The notes: generated from the letters alone by a model not told the origin. DNA of 64,000 bases from Lutacidiplasma sp049802875 (GCA_049802875.1 JBARNH010000007.1:1-64000); one strand, 5' to 3'. Counted from the first letter of the stretch, positions 34,424-44,588 are shown. A program made the numbers and translations.

Positions 34424-36376
34424 GTGGCTCCTGGACGCCGTCTCGCTGCCGTGATGTTCACCGACACGGTGGGCTATACGGCGTCCACTCAGACCAACGA
34501 GGGGCGTTCGCTGGATCAACTCCGGCAGCAGGCGGAGTTGCTTCGCCCGGTTGTGGCCATCCACCAAGGGCGTGAGATCAAGTCGACAGGGGATGGTTTC
34601 CTCGTCGAATTCGACAGCGCGTTGAAGGCCGTGCAATGCGCGATCAACCTTCAGCGCCGGCTCTACGAACGGAATTCAGAGGGTGGCCTTACTCCAATTC
34701 GGATCCGGATCGGGGTCCACCTCGGCGACGTGGTCCAGAACGGGTCGGACATTCTCGGTGACGCGGTCAATATTGCGGCCCGGATTGAACCGTTGGCCGA
34801 GCCCGGGGGTGTCTGCGTCTCCGGAGCGATCTACGACCAGGTCCGGACCAAGGTTCCGGACAAGTTCGCCAAACTCCCACCGCAGGCGATGAAGGGCCTT
34901 CAGTCCCCGATCGACGTGTATCGAGTGGTCCTCCCCTGGAGCGACGGAGGGAACGGCGGTGCGACGGGGGATTCGAGCCCGCCGGATCCCAACCGTCTCG
35001 CGGTACTCCCGTTCGCCAATATCAGCCCCGACCCCGGCGATGAGTACTTCGCCGACGGACTCACGGAAGAGCTGATTGCGAGCCTCTCGCTCGTTCCCGG
35101 GCTCAAGGTCATCGCGCGGACCTCGGTGATCGGCTACAAGAAGACCGAGAAACCTGTCTCGGCGATTGGGAAGGAACTCGGAGTCGGGACGATCGTCGAG
35201 GGCAGCGTTCGACGGGCGGCGAACCGGATCCGCGTCACGGTCCAGGTCATCGATGTCGCCACCGAAGAGCATCTCTGGACCTCGAAGTACGATGACGATC
35301 TCAACGACATTTTCGCCGTCCAGAGCGACATTGCGGCCAAGGTTGCCACTTCCCTCCCCGGGAGCCTAGAGAAGGCCCGGGCCCCGGTCCCGAAGCTCGA
35401 AAAGCCGGCGGAGACCGAAGCCTACCTTGCGTATCTCCAAGGCCAGGCCCTGATGTGGAAAACCGACGAGTCGTCGCTCCGCCAATCCGTGGCCTTCTTC
35501 GAGAAATCGATCCGACTGGACCCTGCCTTCGCGAGAGCGTACTCCGGACTCTCGCGAGCCTTCCGAGGCCTGGGTTCGGAGGGGTTCATGCCGTGGATGG
35601 ACGCCATCAAGCATGGCCGGTCCGCTGCGGAGAGAGCGGCTGCGATCGATCCAGACCTCGCCGAGGCGCACGCCGTGCGGGCCGAGTTTGCGTTCATGGC
35701 CGACGAGCCTTCGGACATTCTCAACCGGGAGGTGCGCCGGGCCCTGGAGCTGAACCCGAATCTATCGGAGGGTCACTCCATACTCGCTGCAATGGCCGCG
35801 ACCTTCGGTGTGGTCGAATCGTACATCGTTCAGGCCGAGGAGGCATACCACTTGGATCCGCTATCGCCCGAGAGCATTCGCCGCCTCGGCGATGCGTACT
35901 TCAACGCCGGCCAACCGGACGCGGCGGAAGCGCACTGGAAGAAGACCGCAGAGCAGGCCCCGGTGTTCTCATACCGCGGGCTCGTGGAATACTACCTACT
36001 CAAGGGGGACCTCGAGCAGGCGGAGAACTGTGTTCGGGAACTGGAACGCATCGGCCCGTCCAGCGACTATGCCTACGTATCGCGGGGATATCTCGCTGGC
36101 GTAAAGGGAGACCGGCCTTCCGCGATGAAAGTGATTGCAAAGCTCAACGATCCGAGTCTCGAAGGGAACTCGCGACGCCAATCCTCCATCGGGTTCATTT
36201 ACTACGCTCTCGGGGACCTGGACCGGTTCTTCGATTGCATGAATATCGCCGCGAGGGACCATACCATACAGTTAGGCAAGATCCGACTCTCGCCATTGTT
36301 CGCCGCGGCGAGGAAAGACCCTAGGTTCCTGGAACTCCTATCGTGGTACTATTTCCCCGACACCAGTCACAAGTAA
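34424..36376 (+). CDS. Class III adenylate cyclase with TolB/FlgO-like and TPR domains
   Basis: The 650-residue paralogue of the divergent neighbour has the same order: cyclase domain with D14, K53, D57, D109, N116 and R120; a TolB/FlgO-like segment (LAVLPFANISPDPGDEYFAD, then TVEGSVRR-like IVEGSVRRAANRIRV); and TPR repeats with FEKSIRLDPAFARAYSGLSR. All catalytic residues are intact, so cAMP synthesis is expected. GTG 34424 (MAPGRRLAAVMFTD) is preferred to the in-frame ATG 34319, whose Arg/Pro-rich lead is not domain-like and which precedes the TATA-like box. Confidence 0.9.
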   Translation: MAPGRRLAAVMFTDTVGYTASTQTNEGRSLDQLRQQAELLRPVVAIHQGREIKSTGDGFLVEFDSALKAVQCAINLQRRLYERNSEGGLTPIRIRIGVHLGDVVQNGSDILGDAVNIAARIEPLAEPGGVCVSGAIYDQVRTKVPDKFAKLPPQAMKGLQSPIDVYRVVLPWSDGGNGGATGDSSPPDPNRLAVLPFANISPDPGDEYFADGLTEELIASLSLVPGLKVIARTSVIGYKKTEKPVSAIGKELGVGTIVEGSVRRAANRIRVTVQVIDVATEEHLWTSKYDDDLNDIFAVQSDIAAKVATSLPGSLEKARAPVPKLEKPAETEAYLAYLQGQALMWKTDESSLRQSVAFFEKSIRLDPAFARAYSGLSRAFRGLGSEGFMPWMDAIKHGRSAAERAAAIDPDLAEAHAVRAEFAFMADEPSDILNREVRRALELNPNLSEGHSILAAMAATFGVVESYIVQAEEAYHLDPLSPESIRRLGDAYFNAGQPDAAEAHWKKTAEQAPVFSYRGLVEYYLLKGDLEQAENCVRELERIGPSSDYAYVSRGYLAGVKGDRPSAMKVIAKLNDPSLEGNSRRQSSIGFIYYALGDLDRFFDCMNIAARDHTIQLGKIRLSPLFAAARKDPRFLELLSWYYFPDTSHK

Positions 36377-36532
36377 GTAGGCCCTCGTCGCCGTCGCCTC
36401 CTCGTCGCGAACAGTGGTAGTTGGGTGGTCGACGGAAGTTGCGAGGGGCGAGCTCTAACATTCGAGGAAGCCCGGGCCTAAGGACGAGTTCTGACGTCGG
36501 CCTTCGCTGAACGCCTCACTTTGGAGCCGCTG

Positions 36533-36760
36533 TTACTTTTTGCCCACGATGGTGGTCCATGGATCCGCGGAGAAGATGGCGCCGCACCAGTCGCAATACG
36601 CGGCGCTAAGTCCCACCAATGCGCTCATTCCTTGATAGAGAATATCGGCCCTGGGATCTATCCAGTGCTGGCAACTCGGACACTTTGGGGGTGGGTGGGG
36701 CTGCGCGGGCGTAGAACTCCAAGCGCTCCTTGACAGATTTGTCTTTGCGGGACTGACATG
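36533..36760 (-). pseudogene. Frameshifted small double-zinc-ribbon gene
   Basis: The minus strand reads PKCPSCQHWIDPRADILYQG, MSALVGLSAAYCDWCGAIFS, ADPWTTIVGKK and stop, with two CxxC pairs as in a small zinc-ribbon protein. Upstream, a natural-looking KERLEFYARAAPPTP lies in another frame, and an ATG at 36760 (MSVPQ) in a third. The shift falls in the run of Gs near 36690 (plus strand), so one or two indels have broken the gene. It may be a decayed gene or sequence error. Motif copy 3 lies immediately before the ATG. Confidence 0.5.
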
Positions 36761-36761
36761 G

Positions 36762-36779
36762 GTGCAACGACTGTTGCAC
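36762..36779. promoter_or_regulatory. TGCAAC dyad (motif copy 3), before VOC promoter
   Basis: GTGCAACGACTGTTGCAC is a perfect 7-bp inverted repeat with spacer GACT, the complement of AGTC in copy 1. It ends 11 bases before TTATCA at 36791-36796, which is 25 bases upstream of the leaderless VOC start at 36821. That is where an archaeal activator site would be expected. Confidence 0.65.
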
Positions 36780-36820
36780 TCCGAAAACCGTTATCAGACG
36801 CGCCTCGATAGCTCACTGCC

Positions 36821-37306
36821 ATGGCGCCCAAAGTGAAGCCAATTCCGAGAGGGTTTCGTACCGCGACTCACGTCATTGTCGTCGACGACGGGGCCAAGGC
36901 TCTCGATTTTTACGCAAGGGCTTTGGGAGCGAAGGAACGCAGCCGCGCCCTCGGCCCGAGCGGCAAAGTGTGGCACGCAGAGATCGAAGTCGGCGATTCC
37001 GTCCTCATGCTCAGCGACGAGTTTCCTGAGTCCGACATCAAGTCACCGCGGAGCTTGGGTGGAACGTCGTCCGGTGTATGGATGTACGTTCCCGACGTCG
37101 ACGTCGCGTTCAAGACGGCCGTCGCTGCCGGAGCTAAGCCGACCCAAGAGCCTCAGACGATGTTCTGGGGAGATCGGTTTGGCTCGTTCCTAGATCCCTT
37201 TGGCCATGTCTGGACAGTAGCCACTCACGTCGAGGATGTCTCTCCCGAGGACAGGGAAAGTCGACGCGTCGCCGCGATGAAAGCGATGGGTGAGGGATCG
37301 CTGTAG
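36821..37306 (+). CDS. VOC family protein (PhnB/glyoxalase-like)
   Basis: This 161-residue protein has a VOC fold of the PhnB-like type: RTATHVIVVDDGAKALDFYA, AEIEVGDSVLMLSDEFPESD, WMYVPDVDVAFKTAVAAGAK, FWGDRFGSFLDPFGHVWTVA. Candidate metal ligands are His near residue 17, Glu in AEIEVGD and Asp/His in LDPFGHVW. PhnB-like members often have no proven reaction. The gene is leaderless with TATA box TTATCA, and motif copy 3 lies directly upstream. Confidence 0.85.
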   Translation: MAPKVKPIPRGFRTATHVIVVDDGAKALDFYARALGAKERSRALGPSGKVWHAEIEVGDSVLMLSDEFPESDIKSPRSLGGTSSGVWMYVPDVDVAFKTAVAAGAKPTQEPQTMFWGDRFGSFLDPFGHVWTVATHVEDVSPEDRESRRVAAMKAMGEGSL

Positions 37307-37403
37307 TCCGATTCACCTCGATCCGCTCGCCCTGGAAGGGTGCCCGGCCAGTTCCGTGGCCAGGGCGGCTACACGACCGTGAACACCGGGGCACCGCTTC
37401 CTC

Positions 37404-37421
37404 CATATAACAAGCTATATG
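37404..37421. promoter_or_regulatory. Operator-like palindrome over the TATA box of relBE
   Basis: CATATAACAAGCTATATG is a 6-bp inverted repeat with six-base spacer. Its right half supplies the TATA element 26-30 bases before the antitoxin ATG 37447. An antitoxin or toxin-antitoxin complex bound here would block TBP, giving the usual autoregulation. A related half-site (GAGCTATGCG) follows. Confidence 0.6.
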
Positions 37422-37446
37422 TGAGCTATGCGTCATCCACGACGCG

Positions 37447-37683
37447 ATGGCGACAACGATTCAAATCCGGCCCGTGACCCGGGAGCGACTCGCGTCGCTC
37501 AAGGGCTCTCCCCGAGAGACCTACGATGACTTGCTCAACAAACTGATCGCTCTGGTTCCCCGGGGAGATGACGAGGGCCGCTACACCGATTCCTTCCGAA
37601 TCGGCTTGCTTAACGCCCGGCTCGACGTCCGCGAAGGAAGGGTTACCGGTCATGATACCGTCAAGAAGCGGATAGGGCCCTGA
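37447..37683 (+). CDS. Antitoxin of RelB/VapB type
   Basis: The 78-residue protein begins with a short strand-helix DNA-binding-like segment (TTIQIRPVTRERLASLKGSP) and DDLLNKLIALVP, as in archaeal ribbon-helix-helix antitoxins. The C-terminal half would wrap the toxin. It overlaps the RelE-type toxin gene by four bases (CTGA), typical for co-translation. The palindrome at 37404-37421 is its probable autoregulatory site. Confidence 0.75.
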   Translation: MATTIQIRPVTRERLASLKGSPRETYDDLLNKLIALVPRGDDEGRYTDSFRIGLLNARLDVREGRVTGHDTVKKRIGP

Positions 37684-37937
37684 AGCCGTGGTCGATCGGA
37701 TGGACCGACACGGCCGTACGTGATCTTAATCGATTAGACGGCGAGATCGCACGTCGCGTCCTCACCCGCCTGGAGAGGGCAGCGACCAACCCTACCCACT
37801 ACTTCACTCGGCTCGTTGGCTCGGATGAATACAAGCTCCGCATCGGTGACTACCGACTTTTCGCTCTGCTCTCCCACTCCGAGAAGTCTGTTTTGGTAGA
37901 GCGAGTGGATCATCGTTCGCGAATCTACAACCGTTAG
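37680..37937 (+). CDS. RelE/ParE-type toxin with apparent CTG start
   Basis: The 85 residues are of the RelE/ParE type: WTDTAVRDLNRLDGEIARRV, RAATNPTHYFTRLVGSDEYK, LRIGDYRLFALLSHSEKSVL and VERVDHRSRIYNR, with the conserved Tyr-Lys-Leu-Arg-Ile-Gly-x-Tyr-Arg core and late His-Arg-x-x-x-x-Tyr. RelE cuts mRNA in the ribosome; ParE targets gyrase; this core is closer to RelE. No ATG, GTG or TTG exists in frame after an upstream TGA at 37653, so the only plausible start is CTG 37680, overlapping the antitoxin stop. Confidence 0.78.
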   Translation: MKPWSIGWTDTAVRDLNRLDGEIARRVLTRLERAATNPTHYFTRLVGSDEYKLRIGDYRLFALLSHSEKSVLVERVDHRSRIYNR

Positions 37938-38081
37938 TCTTTGCCGGCGTTGTGGAGTGGGGAATCCGCATTCTATCCGCCGCGCAGGTTTCGGATTTCG
38001 ATTTCCCACATTCTTTGTTGGACTGCCTACCGCGGGCGACATTTACTCGTAAGTCAGTCTCAGCAGAGTGATTTTCCCAAC

Positions 38082-39025
38082 TTAGGGGTCCTCGGCGGCA
38101 GATACTGCCCGCAGCCATGGGTCGATGAGCCTTGCCAATCGAGTTAGCCCGACTCGCATTTCGTCCTCATCCAACCCGATGTAGTGGACGGTCTGATCGA
38201 GAGACGTGTGCCCATAGAGATTCTTCAGTTGGACGAGATCCATCCCCGCCTTGTGAGCGAGACGCCCGAACGTTCGCCTCAGATCGTGATGCGAGACGCG
38301 CAACCTTGGCGCGGGAACCCCGCTCTCATGGATGCACGGCGCAATACGAGGTCCGCACCCGACTGGGAGAGGGGGATCACCCTTGAATTCTGGTCATCCC
38401 CCCTGGGCAAGGACCGCAGGACCTTCGCTGTCTCTGGGAACATCGGAAGGGTTCGCCACTTGCCGCCGTTCCGGCCCTTTCCTAGGACGTGGAGCCGTTG
38501 ACGCCCGAAATCGATGTCTCTGGCCCGTAATCGCAGTACTTCAACTCGGCGGAGTCCGTTGAAACCCTCCAGAGCCACGAGGACCCGTTCTCGCCCTCTC
38601 GCCGACCGATACAGCTGGACCAGTTGCTCAGCCGCGAGCCATCTCCTTAGCCCAGCCGACTCGCCCGGCACCGCCCAAACTCCCCGTTTTGCCGCAATGG
38701 GGTTCCGGGACCAACGGAGAAATCGACGAAGCGCGTTGAAGTGAAGTGCGAAGGTCGCCGGGCTCCAGGGTAAGTTGCGCTTAAGGAGTTCCACGTGGCT
38801 AATCCCGAATCTTAGGGGGGTCGATGGCGGCGAAGTGACGCCCGCTCGCCGAAGAAGCGACGGTGATCGTTCGATCTCGTAAAGGATTCTTCGCTTCCAT
38901 AGATCTCCGATGCCGGATTCAGTGAGATTCTCCTCTTCGAACCGGCGTACAGCAGCGGACCAGGGGGTTCGAGTTGAGTGCCTGGTCCGAAGGGTACCGG
39001 CAGTCGAGCGCCCGGCTAGTTTCAC
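38082..39025 (-). pseudogene. Tyrosine recombinase (XerC/D-like integrase), frameshifted
   Basis: One frame from GTG 39025 encodes the core-binding region and first catalytic part (GFNGLRRVEVLRLRARDIDF, with catalytic Arg in GLRR). A second frame ending at 38082 encodes VSHHDLRRTFGRLAHKAGMD, LVQLKNLYGHTSLDQTVHYI, holding HxxR, the second His and the Tyr nucleophile. The two overlap near 38279-38303, by a run of Cs, and one indel would join them. With the gene intact, this would be a phage- or element-type integrase. It stands next to the RelBE pair, suggesting remains of an integrated element. Confidence 0.8.
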
Positions 39026-39131
39026 GCGGGGGGAGTCAGCTTTCCCCTTAGAGGCCTAACGAGCCTGGTGAAAGGTGGGAAGTGCCTCCGGCGGTGGCAC
39101 GCCGCTCACTCGGGTTCGCCCAACGTCAAAA

Positions 39132-39151
39132 GGTGCAACAGTAGTCGCGCC
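39132..39151. promoter_or_regulatory. TGCAAC dyad (motif copy 4)
   Basis: GGTGCAACAGTAGTCGCGCC has a perfect left half and a changed right half (GTCGCG for GTTGCA). It lies 107 bases upstream of the integrase start and between that gene and the small basic gene at 39173. Confidence 0.45.
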
Positions 39152-39172
39152 TTCGTTCGGTAGAATCCAAGG

Positions 39173-39376
39173 TCAGGTGGCAGCTCGCCGAAGGTTCTTC
39201 TGCGCCCAGCGCAGGTCCCGCGAAGCGATGCTTCGCAGACCCCGGTTGTCCTTCCGATTCGCCACGTTCCGCAGGAAGTTCAGACAGCGGATCGTCACGG
39301 CGTATCCGCTGCGTCGGACCACGCTGCGGAGCGCCGAATGGCGCTTCGCCGCAGGACACTTCTCACACCAGCCCAT
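39173..39376 (-). CDS. Small basic protein with CxxC, unknown
   Basis: MGWCEKCPAAKRHSALRSVV, RRSGYAVTIRCLNFLRNVAN and RKDNRGLRSIASRDLRWAQK describe a 67-residue, strongly basic protein. It has one CxxC pair and predicted helices. It may bind nucleic acid. ATG 39376 is chosen because AAGGAGG lies eight bases upstream, a rare clear Shine-Dalgarno in this window; the frame remains open further upstream (ATG 39433). No family was recognised. Confidence 0.6.
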   Translation of the reverse strand: MGWCEKCPAAKRHSALRSVVRRSGYAVTIRCLNFLRNVANRKDNRGLRSIASRDLRWAQKNLRRAAT

Positions 39377-39487
39377 CAGGGCACCCTCCTTCAAGTGGAC
39401 ATGTCGCGCCCACTTTCTCGCCTTTCGTTCCATGCCCTCACCTGCCCCCGACGCCCAACTTCTCACGCTCGACCGAGGTCGGAGTCC

Positions 39488-39652
39488 TCAGATGGGTCCC
39501 GCCCCGCCGCTGAGATAGAAGTACACACCGAGGACAATGAGGGCCACCCCCGCGATGAGCAGGAGCCAGTGCAGAAGCCAGGCACCAATCAGGACGATCA
39601 TCCCCGCAAGGATGAGCACCACGGAGAGCGGAAAGCCATAGACCGATTGCAT
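39488..39652 (-). CDS. 54-residue two-helix membrane microprotein
   Basis: The minus strand encodes MQSVYGFPLSVVLILAGMIV, LIGAWLLHWLLLIAGVALIV and LGVYFYLSGGAGPI. Two hydrophobic helices joined by a short Trp/His turn make a small integral membrane protein. ATG 39652 and TGA 39488 bound a clean frame. No family is known to me; similar tiny membrane proteins are common in archaea. Confidence 0.6.
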   Translation of the reverse strand: MQSVYGFPLSVVLILAGMIVLIGAWLLHWLLLIAGVALIVLGVYFYLSGGAGPI

Positions 39653-39680
39653 CGAAAAATAGTCAGCTCCTCAGCCTATT

Positions 39681-39866
39681 TCATTGACCAGTCACCGATT
39701 CGTTAGGACCTATGAAGGAAGGGGCGACCCCCGGTGTGGCGTCGCCGTCGAGGCGAGCTCGGCGACCCCACTCCCTGTAGTCTATCGCCGCGAGCGGGTC
39801 CATCCGTTCGAGCATCTGCTGGGCATTCTCTTGACGGCGGACGGCGCGCTGCCGTAGGATCGACAT
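39681..39866 (-). CDS. 61-residue hypothetical protein
   Basis: The frame from ATG 39866 gives MSILRQRAVRRQENAQQMLE, RMDPLAAIDYREWGRRARLD and a Gly/Pro-rich end. The composition is protein-like, with a charged N-terminal helix. A TATA-like CGTAACC about 26 bases upstream on the minus strand supports the start. It is divergent from the Ig-like gene at 39953. No function can be suggested. Confidence 0.45.
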   Translation of the reverse strand: MSILRQRAVRRQENAQQMLERMDPLAAIDYREWGRRARLDGDATPGVAPSFIGPNESVTGQ

Positions 39867-39952
39867 TGCCCAACGACGCAAGTTCCCAGTCGGTTACGAC
39901 CCGACGCGTCGGGGACGGGAGGTACATAATCGACGTCCCCGCTGAACCGACC

Positions 39953-40249
39953 ATGGGCGGACCCGTGACGGTGCAGGTGCGACATCTGGACGGATCGAGT
40001 GTCTCGGGCGCTCGCGTCCTGGCGATCAACCACGATGCTTGGTCAAAGCGGTACCGGAAGTGGCACGGAACCACCGACCGATCCGGCAACTGCACGTGGC
40101 GGAACCTAGGTTCTCGGACCCTCGGGAACCGTTTCGCCCTCATGGTGGTGGCCAAGGACACCGACGGCGGCCGGTGGGCGGGCGAGGCGAGTCTCGAGAT
40201 CGAGGGTGAGACGACGGTCACGCTGACCGTCGCGCCGGCGACCGAGTGA
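39953..40249 (+). CDS. Small Ig-like / carboxypeptidase-regulatory-type beta protein
   Basis: The 98 residues read as a beta-sandwich: PVTVQVRHLDGSSVSGARVL, then GTTDRSGNCTWRNLGSRTLG and WAGEASLEIEGETTVTLTVA. This is like the carboxypeptidase-regulatory or Big-type domains that carry structural or binding roles. GTACATAAT about 26 bases before ATG 39953 supports the start; the frame is open upstream to TTG 39866. No secretion signal is visible. Confidence 0.6.
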   Translation: MGGPVTVQVRHLDGSSVSGARVLAINHDAWSKRYRKWHGTTDRSGNCTWRNLGSRTLGNRFALMVVAKDTDGGRWAGEASLEIEGETTVTLTVAPATE

Positions 40250-40502
40250 GGGCGCTGTCGAATGGAGATCGTCTAAGCGGAATCACGCGGGGTCAGGAAC
40301 AACGGTGAAGTTGGATGTCATTCGATCGACTCGCCATCAATCGATTCGAGGGTGCCTTCTCGAAGCCGTCCGAGCCCGTCGCCGAATTGCCCCCGTCGCG
40401 GCCGACCGACGAGCCGCCGGCCCCCGCGCTTGTTCAGCTCGCGGCCGGGCCCCCGTTCTGGGTCGCGATGGGCGTCGGCCTGCCTCCCGGGAGGAACCGC
40501 CC

Positions 40503-40982
40503 ATGAACTGCTACAACTGTGGCACGCGACTGCTGGTCCGCGCCAACGACTGCCCGGCGTGTGGTGCTCCCCGTCCAATCGCCTCTACCAGCGCGCTGGA
40601 CGGTGTCCCCGAATGGGTGGCCGCGCCCTTCCGTGAGGTCGTCCTCAGGCTACGCAGCGTCGAAACGGTCGGGGACGAACTCCTCGATCCCCTGGAAGCG
40701 GTTCGCACGACGACGCGGATCTCGAGCGCTCTCCCCCGACGAGCTCGGAACGCTACGCGTCGGCTCCTGGCCAAGGCGAAGCGCACCGGTCGACTGTCCG
40801 GGCACCAGCTCCGGACGGGTGGTCGGGCGTTCGGCCGCCGCGCGGACAGCACGGCCCACCGAATGACGGCTCAGAGCCGCTCCCTCTCGCGGAAGATCAA
40901 CGGAGCCCGGCACCTTGTCGGGCAGCGCGTGCGGACCACGGCGCGCAAGACGAAGGAGGCGCTGCACCATGTCGACCCGTAA
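40503..40982 (+). CDS. Zinc-ribbon protein with basic helical tail
   Basis: The 159-residue protein starts with a zinc ribbon (CYNCGTRLLVRANDCPACG) and, after a Pro/Ser linker, continues as an Arg/Lys-rich helical region (RRARNATRRLLAKAKRTGRL and SRKINGARHLVGQRVRTTAR). Nucleic-acid binding is plausible. ATG 40503 places the ribbon at the N-terminus as in related archaeal zinc_ribbon_2 proteins. It converges with the response-regulator operon. Confidence 0.68.
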   Translation: MNCYNCGTRLLVRANDCPACGAPRPIASTSALDGVPEWVAAPFREVVLRLRSVETVGDELLDPLEAVRTTTRISSALPRRARNATRRLLAKAKRTGRLSGHQLRTGGRAFGRRADSTAHRMTAQSRSLSRKINGARHLVGQRVRTTARKTKEALHHVDP

Positions 40983-41073
40983 GGCTCCCCCCCCAACCTT
41001 GGGCGGGCCGTTCGATTCCCCCCGAGCGGACCCGCCGGGCCCCGCCGCCCCCAACGGCGGGGCCTACCACCCG

Positions 41074-41556
41074 CTACGGACCCCGTCGGGAGGGTTCGAC
41101 TGGCCTCCGGGAGAGGATGTCCTCGATTCGCGCGGCGAGGATGGGTTTGACGATGAAGTCAACCTCGCCTCCCCGCACCATGCGGGAGACACGCGCGTTG
41201 TCCGGGTCCGACGCGGTGCAGATAATGATTCGGACTTCGGGGTCCTGCTTTCGGAAGAGGACCGCGAGCTCAACGCCATCCTGAGCCGACTCTGGTGACG
41301 CACTAGCCGCGCCGGAGCCCCCCGGAGCCGCGTCGGGGCCCGCGGAGCCGAGCTGGAGGTCGAGGAACACGAGGTTCGGCCGCCAGCGTGTGAACAGTTC
41401 CCTCGCCTCGACGGGGCTGCTGGCGAGGCGCAGGTTCTCCAGGTCCGACCCGAGGCGCAAGAGGATGTCCTGCAGGAGCCGTCGGGCGGACGGAGAGTCC
41501 TCGACGACGAGGATCTTGCCCGCGCGTCCCGCGGGCCCAGCGTCGCGCCGGCTCAC
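41074..41556 (-). CDS. Stand-alone response regulator receiver protein
   Basis: The 160-residue CheY-like receiver has ILVVEDSPSARRLLQDILLR with the acidic pair, phospho-acceptor Asp in LVFLDLQLG, Thr/Ser in IIICTASD and Lys in FIVKPI. A Gly/Ala/Pro/Ser insert follows the acceptor Asp region. No output domain is attached. It overlaps the preceding receiver gene by four bases and is the third gene of the kinase operon. Confidence 0.85.
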   Translation of the reverse strand: MSRRDAGPAGRAGKILVVEDSPSARRLLQDILLRLGSDLENLRLASSPVEARELFTRWRPNLVFLDLQLGSAGPDAAPGGSGAASASPESAQDGVELAVLFRKQDPEVRIIICTASDPDNARVSRMVRGGEVDFIVKPILAARIEDILSRRPVEPSRRGP

Positions 41557-41992
41557 GGCCCGTCAACCTCCGAGGTCGGTTTCCCGTCGTTCACCGGGGC
41601 TAGAGCCGCCGAGGCCGGGCCCCCAACGGAGGAGCCGAGCAGGGCAGCGACGCGCTCGAGGAGCACGACGCGTCGAATCGGCTTCGTGAGGTAGTCGCTG
41701 CAACCGGCCGCGAGCGCCTTCTCCGCGTCCCCGGGCATCGCGAAGGCGGAGAGGCCCAGAATCGGCAGGAGGCAGGTCTCTGACCGGCTCCGAAGCTCGC
41801 GGGAGAGAGTATAGCCGTCCGTCCCGGGGAGCGCCATGTCCATGAGTATCAGGTCCGGGATCCGCTGCGCGAGGGCTCGATTCGCCTCGGCAGAGTCGAC
41901 GGCGGAGACCACCGTGTGCCCGTCGGATTCGAGGATTATGGTGGTCAGCTTCAGGTTCTGCGGATTGTCCTCGACGACCAGGATGTGCGCCA

Positions 41993-41993
<1 letters not shown>
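41553..41993 (-). CDS. Stand-alone response regulator receiver protein
   Basis: This 146-residue receiver has the complete signature HILVVEDNPQNLKLTTIILE, acceptor LILMDMALPGTDGY, ILGLSAFAM with Ser, and YLTKPI with Lys. It resembles the DivK/CheY group that relays phosphate between kinases. No DNA-binding domain is present. ATG 41993 overlaps the kinase stop, and its own stop overlaps the next receiver, so the three proteins are made together. Confidence 0.9.
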
Positions 41994-43567
<1,574 letters not shown>

Positions 43568-43738
43568 GTAAGGCCCCCGACCGCTCCGGATCCACGGCCG
43601 AACCGAAGCGCCAACCCGGGTCCATCGACCCAATTTCCCCCTATTAGAGTGCTCCCTTCCCATTTGGGAATGGAGTCCTCGCCACGGTACAGACGGGCCG
43701 CTGCCCACCCCCTCTACCGAGTCGAGGACGACTTCGGC

Positions 43739-44257
43739 CTACGCGGCGGGGCGCGATTCGGTGGCGCCCGGCCGTGCCTTTCCCCGTAGATCACACTGTT
43801 CAAGGAAGAGAAGCACCGGGTCGGAGAGCCATGCCACTGTCCAACCCTGGTCGGTCAAGGTGTACCGCACACGGGGGGGCCAGGATTCGATGATCTCCCG
43901 GCGGATCATCCCGTGGCGTTCCAGTCCCTTCAGTTTCACGGAAAGGACCCGCGGACTAATCCCGTCGAGGGTTCGCCGCAGGTCCTCAAACCCCGAGGAC
44001 GGCATCGTGTGCAGTGCGACTAAGATCTCCATCGACCATTTGCCGAAGACTGACCGAACGAGCGCGACGTCTGAGTGAGCGGACCGCGTGGGCGCGCGCG
44101 CGGAGGCCATCAGGTCATTGACCCGTTCGACAAGTCGGACCGCCGCCTCCCGAAATTCACGGAAGCAGATGTCGACCTCCTCCCAGGGGGTGTCCGGCAC
44201 GGAAGGAACGACGGGCTTTGCGACCGACCGCACCCGGTCAGTACGGGCACGCGTCAT
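43739..44257 (-). CDS. HxlR-like winged-helix regulator
   Basis: The 172-residue protein has an N-terminal helical part (DICFREFREAAVRLVERVND) and a winged helix (VFGKWSMEILVALHTMPSSG, FEDLRRTLDGISPRVLSVKL, MIRREIIESWPPRVRYTLTD). It is a second HxlR-type factor beside that at 23586. The start at 44257 is set by GTTATATCG centred 27-30 bases upstream, one of the clearest TATA boxes in the window. A longer frame runs up to 44377. Its target is unknown. Confidence 0.78.
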   Translation of the reverse strand: MTRARTDRVRSVAKPVVPSVPDTPWEEVDICFREFREAAVRLVERVNDLMASARAPTRSAHSDVALVRSVFGKWSMEILVALHTMPSSGFEDLRRTLDGISPRVLSVKLKGLERHGMIRREIIESWPPRVRYTLTDQGWTVAWLSDPVLLFLEQCDLRGKARPGATESRPAA

Positions 44258-44282
44258 CAACTCGGCCGACGCGTCTCGGACG

Positions 44283-44290
44283 ATATAACC
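44283..44290 (-). promoter_or_regulatory. TATA box for HxlR-like gene
   Basis: The minus strand reads GGTTATATCG, a near-consensus archaeal TATA element. It is spaced 26-33 bases from ATG 44257, so transcription should begin at or just before the start codon. Confidence 0.65.
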
Positions 44291-44588
44291 CTCGGGTCGC
44301 TGCCCGGGATCGACCCCCTTGGTCCCCCCTCGCCTCCGGCCCATCGATGCCAACTCGGGATGGGATAGGTTCGTCAAAACGATACCCGGTCGGTAACGGC
44401 CTTGGCACTTCGTCAGCGGTCGGTTAAGAGCCGAGTCCCCGTCGGAGGGTTCGGAGGGATGGATCGGATGAGGCCACCGTGCACCGTCCCTCCAACGACT
44501 TTCCCTGGGGCGCGCACCGCTCTCGCTGGTGCACAGATGGCGTCCAGGGTTGCATCACGAGCCAACAGAAAGGGAGGAAACGAAAACC

